From the NCBI GenBank assembly GCA_030040515.1, contig JASHTO010000719.1, forward strand, positions 1 to 11,116: 11,116 nucleotides of DNA. Reading direction: 5' to 3'. The first letter of the stretch is position 1. Each line of letters begins with the position of its first letter. A model generated the notes under the pieces. That model ran no database searches and was not told the origin of the DNA. It saw only the letters and a program-made list of their open reading frames with translations. Positions 6,301 through 11,116 of the stretch are shown in pieces. The translations under genes and the position numbers were made by a program. Origin of the DNA: Terriglobia bacterium. Its GTDB lineage: Bacteria; Acidobacteriota; Terriglobia; UBA7540.

Positions 6301-7725
6301 TCAAATCACCGGGGCCGCCGCAGCGGGCTGAATCTTTACCAGCGTGTTCGCTGCCGCTGGGGAGGCGGGGGAGAGACGCTCGGCGAAGGTCTCCGTCTCG
6401 AGGCGCGCCACCAGATCGTAGTCGCCCGCGTCGGTGATAGTGGCCCAGCGAAAATCTCCCGGCTGCGGTGCCGGGCCCACAATGTCATTAACCAGCACGC
6501 AGCCGTCGATTCCGGGCGCCTGCCGTTCACTGCGCGCCTGGAAGAGCAAATCGGTCTCTTCCGAAGGACCTTCCACCACGACGGGCAGAGATTTTCCAAT
6601 CATCTTTTTCAGATTGCGGCGCGAAATTTTTCTCTGAAGCGCCATGACCTGCTTCTGCCGCAGGCGAGCGACGGACGATGGAACCTGGTGGGGCAGCTCG
6701 AAGCTCCGGCTGGTCTCCTCGTTGGAATAGAGGAAGACGCCCAGGTGGTCAAATTCTGCCGCCGCGACAAAATCCACCAGCGCCTTGAAATCATCGTCGG
6801 TTTCGCCCGGGAACCCGACAATCAATGAGGTTCGAAGTGCCACGCCCGGGATGGCGGCACGGATCTTTTCGAGCATGCGAAGGAATTGGCGGCCGCTGCA
6901 CCCCCGCTTCATCAGCTTCAGCACACTGGCGCTTGCATGTTGCAGGGGAATATCGAAATACTTCGCCACCTTGGGCGTTTGCGCCACGGCGGCAATCAGC
7001 GCGTCGGTGACGCGATTCGGATAGCAGTAAAGGAATCGCACCCAGACGAGTTCGGGGATATTACCGAGTTCGCGCAGCAGGGCTGGCAATCCGTCGCGCA
7101 GCCCGAGGTCCTCCCCGTAGCTGGTGGTGTCCTGCCCGACGATGGTGATTTCGCGCACGCCCTGGCGGGCGAGGTTCTCCGCCTCGCGAATCACAGAGGC
7201 AAACCGCCGCGAGCGGAATGCGCCGCGCATTTGCGGAATCACACAAAACGTGCACGGGTGGTCGCACCCCTCGGCGATTTTCAAATAGGCGGAATAGGCC
7301 GGTGTGGAAAGGATGCGCGGGGTGAATTCGTGGTACAGGTAGGGTTCGCGGATGGTATTGGTACTGCTGGAACAATCCGCGTCCTGGCAAGCGGCGAGTA
7401 CTCCTTCCAATTCATTTGTGCCAATGACGTGATCGACTTCCGGGATTTGGTCGAGAATCTCCTGGCGGTAGCGCTCCACCAGACACCCGGCAACCACGAG
7501 TTTCTTCGCCGCGCCGAATTTCTTGTATTCGGCCATTTCCAGAATGGTGTTGATGGATTCCTGCTTGGCGGGAGCGATGAAGGCGCAGGTGTTGACAATG
7601 ATGATTTCGGCCTGGTCGGGGCGCGGGGTCAGCTCATACCCCTGGCGTGCCAGAATTCCCAGCATCACCTCACTGTCCACGAGATTTTTTGGGCAGCCCA
7701 GACTTACCATTCCGACTTTGGGCAT
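6301..7725 (-). CDS. rimO: Ribosomal protein S12 methylthiotransferase
   Basis: RimO is a radical-SAM enzyme that methylthiolates an aspartate of ribosomal protein S12. The N-terminal UPF0004 domain has the cluster-binding cysteines C11 (SLGCPKN), C47 (NTCAF) and C81 (AGCLVERY). SLGCPKNLVDSE is the form typical of RimO rather than MiaB. The radical-SAM domain has C154-x3-C158-x2-C161 (EGCDHPCTFC). A TRAM domain for substrate binding occupies about residues 378-443 and ends in DYDLVARLE. The 474 residues are about 30 longer than usual because of an alanine/proline-rich tail after the TRAM domain. The ATG at 7725 has an AT-rich leader without a Shine-Dalgarno. It is the first gene of the cluster with yacG, pgpA and the NHL gene, and a possible promoter lies at 7769-7777. 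Confidence 0.96.
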   Translation of the reverse strand: MPKVGMVSLGCPKNLVDSEVMLGILARQGYELTPRPDQAEIIIVNTCAFIAPAKQESINTILEMAEYKKFGAAKKLVVAGCLVERYRQEILDQIPEVDHVIGTNELEGVLAACQDADCSSSTNTIREPYLYHEFTPRILSTPAYSAYLKIAEGCDHPCTFCVIPQMRGAFRSRRFASVIREAENLARQGVREITIVGQDTTSYGEDLGLRDGLPALLRELGNIPELVWVRFLYCYPNRVTDALIAAVAQTPKVAKYFDIPLQHASASVLKLMKRGCSGRQFLRMLEKIRAAIPGVALRTSLIVGFPGETDDDFKALVDFVAAAEFDHLGVFLYSNEETSRSFELPHQVPSSVARLRQKQVMALQRKISRRNLKKMIGKSLPVVVEGPSEETDLLFQARSERQAPGIDGCVLVNDIVGPAPQPGDFRWATITDAGDYDLVARLETETFAERLSPASPAAANTLVKIQPAAAAPVI

Positions 7726-7768
7726 AATTTATTTTTGCGCCAGACCCTGACGATTTCAGTCAAATTAA

Positions 7769-7777
7769 ATTTTAGCA
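7769..7777 (-). promoter_or_regulatory. Possible extended -10 promoter for the rimO cluster
   Basis: On the minus strand this reads TGCTAAAAT, a TGn extended -10 with TAAAAT (5 of 6 to the sigma-70 consensus). No good -35 is seen at the right spacing. Transcription would begin near 7762 and give a leader of about 36 nt before the rimO ATG. This is sequence-pattern evidence only. Confidence 0.35.
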
Positions 7778-7792
7778 CAAGTTGCAAAAGCT

Positions 7793-7945
7793 CGGGACAC
7801 GGGATACGGGCCAGGAGGCGCGCGTTCGTACATTTATCAGTGTGCGGTTTAATGCGGATTGAGGAACTTTGCTGGTTACGGCGAGTTTCAATCGTTGACG
7901 TTAGTTCCCTTCTCCCTTGTTCCTTAGCCCGTATCCCGTGTCCCG
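7793..7945. repeat. Inverted repeat with 19-bp perfect arms
   Basis: Bases 7793-7811 (CGGGACACGGGATACGGGC) are the exact reverse complement of 7927-7945, with 115 nt between. Each arm is itself built of 7-mers (CGGGACA, CGGGATA, CGGGCCA on one side). The right arm ends 3 nt from the WD40 stop codon and the left lies 68 nt upstream of rimO. The stretch between the arms holds no gene I can support. Confidence 0.75.
7903..7944. repeat. Six-unit heptad-periodic island
   Basis: The units AGTTCCC, TTCTCCC, TTGTTCC, TTAGCCC, GTATCCC and GTGTCCC follow each other without gaps. Each ends in CCC (TCC ending once), so the C run recurs every 7 bases over 42 nt. This is the clearest example of the 7-base periodicity in the window. 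It lies directly downstream of the WD40 gene. Confidence 0.7.
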
Positions 7946-7948
7946 TCA

Positions 7949-8986
7949 CTACTGCCCTTTCCAAATCAAGACCTGGTTCTCCGATGATGCGGCGATAAAT
8001 CGGCTATCGGGTGAGAAGGTGACGGTAAGCAGCGGATTTTGGCTTTCCGTGAGGGCTTGCAGAAGCGTGCCGTCATCCGCGGACCAGACGCGGACGGTTT
8101 GATCTTCGCCGGCGGAAGCGATCCACTTGCCGTTGGGCGAGAATTCCGCGCGATGCACGGCGCCCTTATGCCCAACGAGGGTCTGGAGAAGTTTCCAATC
8201 GCCCACGGAGTAGACACGCAACTTGCCGTCTTCGCAACCCGTCACCACTTTCTTGGCGTCTCGAGAGAAAGCCATGCTCAACACGGTGCCCTCGTGCCCG
8301 TGCAGGGCATCGACAAACTTGTGGGTCCGCGCATTCACGACGGAGGGATCCGCGCCCGAGGTGGTTTGAATTTGCGCCAGGAGCAGCCAATGGCCGTCGG
8401 GCGAGAAATCATAGAGGTTGGGGACTTGCGTGAGGTCGGGTATGGGCAGCGAGCCGCCCTGGTTGGTGCGAGGGTTCCAGAGGTCGAAGTTGCCGTCTTT
8501 GTATAAAATCAGATAACCGATCATGGGGAAGTAGCGAGCCGGACTGTATCCGCCCTTGGCTCCCACCTCATTCAGCTTTCCCACCAATTGATCTTCTGTC
8601 GTGTCCCATTGGAATGCCAACAGAGGTGTGGGATGCGGGCGCTGCCCCTTCACATGAAATAGTCCATTCGCCAGCAGAAACAGGTGGTTCGGTGCAAGGA
8701 AATTCGCGGAGTGGATTTCCAGGTCATCGACATCCGGCACGCGCGGCTTAAAAACTTTCGGTCCGTTGCCGGAGAGCAGGTTCATCAGCAGCACCTTCTC
8801 GTCCGAGGCTACCGCGAGCAGGGAAGAATCGGGCGAAAACGCGCCCGCAGATGAATACTTCAATACCAGATGGCCCTCCACATGGCCATAACTGACCCAG
8901 TGAACGGCGGAGGGTGGGCCCGCCACAGTTTCCACTTGCGCGCGCAGGAGTGCGGCCGGAAAGAGCAGGGTGGAGACGAGGATCAT
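7949..8986 (-). CDS. WD40-repeat beta-propeller protein, probably exported
   Basis: This is a 345-residue protein whose second half has clear WD40 repeats: LHGHEGTVLSMAFSRDAKKVVTG (about 228-250) with LRVYSV, VGHKGAVHRAEFSPNGKWIASAG (271-293) with VRVWSADDG, and LLTVTFSPDSRFIAASS with VLIW. The first half has weaker blades (AFSPDSSLLAVASDEKVLLMN, LYDFSPDGHWLLLA), giving roughly one seven-bladed propeller. The hydrophobic start from the ATG at 8986 (ILVSTLLFPAALLRAQ) looks like a signal peptide but lacks an N-terminal basic residue. An earlier TTG would add basic residues, but it lies at or next to a repeat island, so the start is uncertain. Function is unknown: WD40 proteins are scaffolds and no catalytic domain is fused. 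It follows mutT by 91 nt on the same strand, and a long inverted repeat begins just after its stop. Confidence 0.85.
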   Translation of the reverse strand: MILVSTLLFPAALLRAQVETVAGPPSAVHWVSYGHVEGHLVLKYSSAGAFSPDSSLLAVASDEKVLLMNLLSGNGPKVFKPRVPDVDDLEIHSANFLAPNHLFLLANGLFHVKGQRPHPTPLLAFQWDTTEDQLVGKLNEVGAKGGYSPARYFPMIGYLILYKDGNFDLWNPRTNQGGSLPIPDLTQVPNLYDFSPDGHWLLLAQIQTTSGADPSVVNARTHKFVDALHGHEGTVLSMAFSRDAKKVVTGCEDGKLRVYSVGDWKLLQTLVGHKGAVHRAEFSPNGKWIASAGEDQTVRVWSADDGTLLQALTESQNPLLTVTFSPDSRFIAASSENQVLIWKGQ

Positions 8987-9046
8987 TCCGAAGGTTGCTT
9001 TGCCGGGACCGCGGCCCGTTACCGTAGCGCACAGGGCAGGCAAGGC

Positions 9047-9074
9047 GAGTTTCGGATTTCGACTGTCGAGTTTC
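9047..9074. repeat. Heptad-periodic island between mutT and the WD40 gene
   Basis: The four units GAGTTTC, GGATTTC, GACTGTC and GAGTTTC are contiguous. Each begins with G and ends with TC, and the first and last are identical. The block lies just downstream of the mutT stop codon. Reading the WD40 frame upstream through it gives low-quality protein sequence, which is why I reject an earlier WD40 start. Confidence 0.6.
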
Positions 9075-9077
9075 GGG

Positions 9078-9482
9078 CTAAACAAGTTCCCCCTTGGCCA
9101 GGCGGTGAACCAGGTCGCGGTCGGCTTCCAGAAAATTGTACTGCGGAAGGCGCGCGCGAGGAGCCCACTCGATGGCTGCGAATACGCAATTGCGAATTTC
9201 GTGGGCGTAGTGGGGCACCACGAAGAAGGCGACTTCCACGTAGCGGTCGGGATAATGGTGGCGCAGGCGAAAGATTTCGCCGCCCACTTGCGCTTCGATC
9301 GCCAGTTCTTCCTCCAGTTCGCGCTGCAACGCCGCGGGCAATGCCTCTCCGTCTTTAACTTTGCCGCCGGGAAATTCCCACTGAAGGCCGTAAGGGTCGG
9401 AGCGGTGCCTTTGGCAGATCAAGATTCGCGTACCCTTGGGTATGATGCCGGCAACCACCAGAATAGGTTTCTGCTCTGCCAT
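9078..9482 (-). CDS. MutT-type Nudix hydrolase ((deoxy)nucleoside triphosphate)
   Basis: This is a 134-residue Nudix hydrolase close in size to MutT, which removes oxidised dGTP from the nucleotide pool. The Nudix box spans residues 40-62: G40-x5-E46-x7-R54-E-L-x-E58-E59. The usual glycine near the end of the box is alanine (A61), a tolerated change. The metal-binding glutamates E55, E58 and E59 are intact. WEFPGGKV (35-42) is typical of MutT-like enzymes. I chose the ATG at 9482; the frame is open to 9623, but that part is arginine-rich and crosses a hairpin repeat. An extended -10 lies only a few bases upstream, so the mRNA may be almost leaderless. The exact substrate cannot be read from the sequence, and an ADP-ribose or diadenosine substrate is less likely. 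Confidence 0.92.
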   Translation of the reverse strand: MAEQKPILVVAGIIPKGTRILICQRHRSDPYGLQWEFPGGKVKDGEALPAALQRELEEELAIEAQVGGEIFRLRHHYPDRYVEVAFFVVPHYAHEIRNCVFAAIEWAPRARLPQYNFLEADRDLVHRLAKGELV

Positions 9483-9493
9483 CTTGGCGTGAG

Positions 9494-9502
9494 ATTGTAG
9501 CA
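9494..9502 (-). promoter_or_regulatory. Possible extended -10 promoter for mutT
   Basis: On the minus strand this reads TGCTACAAT, a TGn extended -10 with TACAAT (5 of 6 to consensus). Transcription would start near 9487, about 5 nt before the mutT ATG at 9482. That would leave no room for a Shine-Dalgarno, and none is visible. No clear -35 was found. Confidence 0.35.
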
Positions 9503-9587
9503 GAAGGCGAACCGACAATGGCCGGGAGCTGTGGGAGAATGGATTGCCGTTCAGCCTGAACCGCAGCCCCCTAATCCGTCGGGAAAT

Positions 9588-9604
9588 CCCCGGCTTTGCC
9601 GGGG
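9588..9604. repeat. GC-rich hairpin, probable dispersed repeat
   Basis: CCCCGGC (9588-9594) pairs with GCCGGGG (9598-9604) around a TTT loop. Flanking AAAT and GAAA extend the symmetry with one bulged G. Sequence and flanks resemble the hairpin at 2362-2378, which suggests a common repeat element. It lies in the region between two divergent genes, so it does not terminate either of them. Confidence 0.55.
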
Positions 9605-9669
9605 GAAACTTCCTTTCGGGCACCGGGCTCGGGCATGGACCCCGCCCGAATCTGCGGAATGCGAAAAGG

Positions 9670-9745
9670 CCTGACGGTGGTATCTTAATTTCATCGTAGA
9701 GCCTAGCTTGAGTCAGTCAACCGACAGACAGATACCTCCGTCAGG
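9670..9745. repeat. 16-bp inverted repeat upstream of the diguanylate cyclase
   Basis: Bases 9670-9685 (CCTGACGGTGGTATCT) pair with 9730-9745 with one T-T mismatch, and 44 nt lie between. The loop contains a small inner stem (TTGA 9708-9711 with TCAA 9717-9720). On the minus strand the structure is followed by CCTTTTCG, which is terminator-like. No flanking target-site duplication is obvious. It could be an RNA structure, a protein-binding site or the remnant of a small mobile repeat. Confidence 0.6.
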
Positions 9746-9789
9746 GGCGGCTCTAAACTCATAATCAGACACTCAAAATCGGCCGCCCC
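9744..9789. repeat. 8-bp GC stem-loop next to the 16-bp inverted repeat
   Basis: GGGGCGGC (9744-9751) pairs exactly with GCCGCCCC (9782-9789) around a 30-nt A/T-rich loop. It shares bases 9744-9745 with the preceding inverted repeat, so the two stems compete at that point. It is 154 nt upstream of the diguanylate cyclase start. Confidence 0.4.
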
Positions 9790-9836
9790 AAGCGCGGCAT
9801 TCCTGCGCCTGAAAAGTTTCTTGCGCGGGGATTGCG

Positions 9837-9849
9837 TATAAGATACTAT
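9837..9849 (+). promoter_or_regulatory. Weak promoter candidate for the diguanylate cyclase
   Basis: TATAAG (9837-9842) and the overlapping TACTAT (9844-9849) resemble -10 elements. TTGCGC at 9821-9826 lies 17 nt before TACTAT and is a poor -35. Transcription would begin near 9850-9857 and leave a leader of about 90 nt. This is pattern evidence only. Confidence 0.25.
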
Positions 9850-9943
9850 GCAACTCTTAAAGCGGAGCCAGGGCGCGGGGGCGCTTCCCAACTGATCTCC
9901 CTCAAAACTGCAACGAGGCGCGCGAAAGAAGGTACAGGTACGA

Positions 9944-10768
9944 ATGGAATCTGAGGCAACCAGACAGGATAGTATCCTGGCCAAGCTCAGCGAGCAATTG
10001 ATGGCGCTGGAGAAGCGTGACTTTGAGCTCTGGGTCATCGTGGTAGGCACAGGAATCCTGGTGGCCACGGGCTTGGTGGCGATCCTTTTTCCCAGCGCCA
10101 TTCTGCGCAGCGGCAACCTGCACTTTGAGGTCACGGTTTCCCGCGAGCTCTTTCTGGGGTTGGTCGCGCTTTTGGCTCTTTTCAACAGCTACATGATTTC
10201 CAGCCGCTTGAAGCTGCGCAAAACCCGCGGGGAAGTGATCTCGACGGCCATTCACAGCGAGCTTCTACGCCTACAATCTTTTACCGACCCCCTGACGGAG
10301 GTTTACACCCGGCGCATCATGGACGATATGCTGAAGAAATACAGCAGCCGAGCCGAGCGGCTGAAGAAGCCGCTCAGCTTCCTGATGATTGATGTGGACG
10401 ATTTCCGCACCATCAACAGCCGCTTTGGCCACACCACGGGAGACTTCGTGCTGCTGGAGGTTGCCACCATCCTCAAATCCGCGGTGCGCGGCTCCGATGC
10501 GGTGATTCGCTATGGCGGGGACGAATTTCTGGTCATTCTTGCCGACGCCCCCATTGAGGATGTGGAGGTCGTCAAAAGTCGCATCGCCCGTTATGTGCAG
10601 GATTGGAACCAGGGAGAGCATTTGAAGGATTTCAAGCTGGTGCTTAGCGTCGGATCAACCCAGTGGGCGACGGGGAAGACCGTCGATGGAATTATGAATG
10701 AAGCTGACCAGGATATGTACGCCGTCAAAGCCCGCGGCAAGGAAGCGCGCTCGACTCCCCCCGATTGA
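9944..10768 (+). CDS. Membrane-anchored GGDEF diguanylate cyclase
   Basis: The protein has 274 residues. Residues 1-28 are a polar cytoplasmic segment, possibly helical. Two transmembrane helices follow, at about 29-49 and 69-86, then a linker helix and a GGDEF domain from about 113 to 268. The active site is intact: GGDEF at 191-195, metal-binding D150 in MIDVDDF, and the substrate segment FGHTTGD (161-167). An RxxD inhibitory site (R182-D185) lies exactly five residues before GGDEF, so product feedback inhibition by c-di-GMP is expected. The usual domain-opening DxLTGLxNRR is altered to DPLTEVYTRR. There is no recognisable sensory domain, so any signal must come through the membrane segment or a partner. 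The ATG at 9944 has AAGAAGG about 11 nt upstream. It is a single gene with convergent permease sequence downstream. It probably makes c-di-GMP at the inner membrane. Confidence 0.93.
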   Translation: MESEATRQDSILAKLSEQLMALEKRDFELWVIVVGTGILVATGLVAILFPSAILRSGNLHFEVTVSRELFLGLVALLALFNSYMISSRLKLRKTRGEVISTAIHSELLRLQSFTDPLTEVYTRRIMDDMLKKYSSRAERLKKPLSFLMIDVDDFRTINSRFGHTTGDFVLLEVATILKSAVRGSDAVIRYGGDEFLVILADAPIEDVEVVKSRIARYVQDWNQGEHLKDFKLVLSVGSTQWATGKTVDGIMNEADQDMYAVKARGKEARSTPPD

Positions 10769-10807
10769 CCTTTGCGCTTAGGAATCATCCGGTTCGTGAA
10801 TCAGCCC

Positions 10808-11116
10808 TCATTCGTATCGCAGTGCGGCCATGGGATCGACCTTGGTGGCGCGCCGAGCGGGGAGATAGACGGCCGCCAGGGCCACGGCGAGAAGCAGCAG
10901 CGCGACAGCCCCAAAGGTGACGGGATCCGTGGGTTGGACCGCATAGAGGTATCCCCGCAGCAATCGCGTCAATGCCAAAGCGCCGGCCGTTCCGGCAGCG
11001 ATTCCGCCCAGCAGCCAGCGCGCGCTCTGGCCACCCACCAGCCAGAGAATCTGCCGCGCTCGCGCGCCCAGTGCCATGCGAATGCCGATTTCGTGCGTCC
11101 ACTGCCGCGTGCCGTA
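10808..11116 (-). CDS. ABC-type permease (MacB/FtsX-like), C-terminal part
   Basis: Only the last 102 codons are in the window; the gene continues past 11116, so the start is missing. The visible part reads THEIGIRMALGA, followed by QILWLV and a hydrophobic helix (about 30-53), a short periplasmic-type loop with YAVQPTDP, a second helix (about 63-80) and the ending PARRATKVDPMAALRYE. This is the classic C-terminus of MacB-like FtsX-domain permeases. It is especially like the large duplicated orphan permeases of Acidobacteriota (ADOP), which carry two such domains and usually lack a linked ATPase gene. Which of the two types it is cannot be told from this fragment. It converges on the diguanylate cyclase with a 39-nt gap and no clear terminator. 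Confidence 0.88.
   Translation of the reverse strand, partial: YGTRQWTHEIGIRMALGARARQILWLVGGQSARWLLGGIAAGTAGALALTRLLRGYLYAVQPTDPVTFGAVALLLLAVALAAVYLPARRATKVDPMAALRYE

Larger units (their letters stand above)
9483..9943. other. Divergent intergenic region between mutT and the diguanylate cyclase
   Basis: This 461-nt region has no gene I can support. It should hold the promoters of both flanking genes. It contains a GC-rich hairpin (9588-9604), a second weak inverted repeat (TTCGGGC 9615-9621 with GCCCGAA 9644-9650), a 16-bp near-perfect inverted repeat (9670-9745), an 8-bp GC stem (9744-9789) and an AT-rich possible -10 near 9837. The frames open here have no recognisable protein character. 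Confidence 0.6.

Noticed and set aside
7793..7945. CRISPR array
   Set aside because: The repeats are a single inverted pair and contiguous 7-mers. There are no direct repeats of 25-40 nt with unique spacers, and no cas genes.
8987..9085. Upstream extension of the WD40 gene by 33 codons from a TTG
   Set aside because: The extra residues are translated from the heptad island and overlap the mutT end. The hydrophobic signal-like segment begins at the ATG at 8986, though the start remains uncertain.
9848..9895. Fifteen-codon open frame upstream of the diguanylate cyclase
   Set aside because: It could be a leader peptide, but it has no Shine-Dalgarno, overlaps the promoter candidate and its sequence shows no regulatory codon run.
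9670..9943. c-di-GMP (GEMM) riboswitch upstream of the GGDEF gene
   Set aside because: The conserved GEMM core sequences are not present. The stems seen do not match that architecture.
9703..10185. Minus-strand open frame (160 codons) overlapping the diguanylate cyclase start
   Set aside because: It is antisense to a clear GGDEF gene, and its composition is Ser/Arg/Leu-rich with no domain.

Overview
The window is a stretch of GC-rich bacterial chromosome made up mostly of housekeeping genes. The likely host is a soil-type Acidobacteriota. That assignment rests on three things: the gene order (rimO, yacG, pgpA, a TIG/NHL-repeat protein, cinA, thpR, plsY, gpsA); the C-terminus of a MacB/FtsX-like permease at the right edge, which resembles the duplicated orphan permeases common in that phylum; and general sequence style. 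It is an inference, because no rRNA or other decisive marker is present. No CRISPR array, insertion sequence, phage gene or tRNA was seen.

Layout. Positions 1-634 hold a probable terminator of an upstream gene and a plus-strand hypothetical protein with an N-terminal zinc ribbon. It converges on the main minus-strand block (7725 down to 661). Read in its own direction, that block is rimO (ribosomal protein S12 methylthiotransferase), yacG, pgpA, a TIG plus NHL beta-propeller protein, cinA, thpR, a structured 245-nt gap, plsY and gpsA. rimO/yacG/pgpA/NHL are packed with a 9-nt gap, an 8-nt overlap and a 4-nt ATGA overlap, so they are very probably co-transcribed and translationally coupled. 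GpsA makes sn-glycerol-3-phosphate, PlsY acylates it, and PgpA dephosphorylates phosphatidylglycerophosphate, so the block contains the first and a late step of phospholipid synthesis beside translation, RNA-end and nucleotide-salvage functions.

Upstream of rimO, also on the minus strand, lie a WD40-repeat protein with a probable signal peptide (7949-8986) and a MutT-type Nudix hydrolase (9078-9482). A 461-nt divergent region with several stem-loops separates mutT from a plus-strand membrane-anchored diguanylate cyclase (9944-10768). That gene converges on the partial permease (10808-11116).

The genes are ordinary. The unusual material is between them. Many intergenic gaps carry short islands in which similar sequence recurs every 7 bases. 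One gap holds an 85-nt palindrome with 42-bp arms and no mismatch, and further hairpins and inverted repeats occur upstream of plsY, rimO and the diguanylate cyclase. These repeats are the best candidates for something undescribed. I do not see a convincing new multi-gene system.
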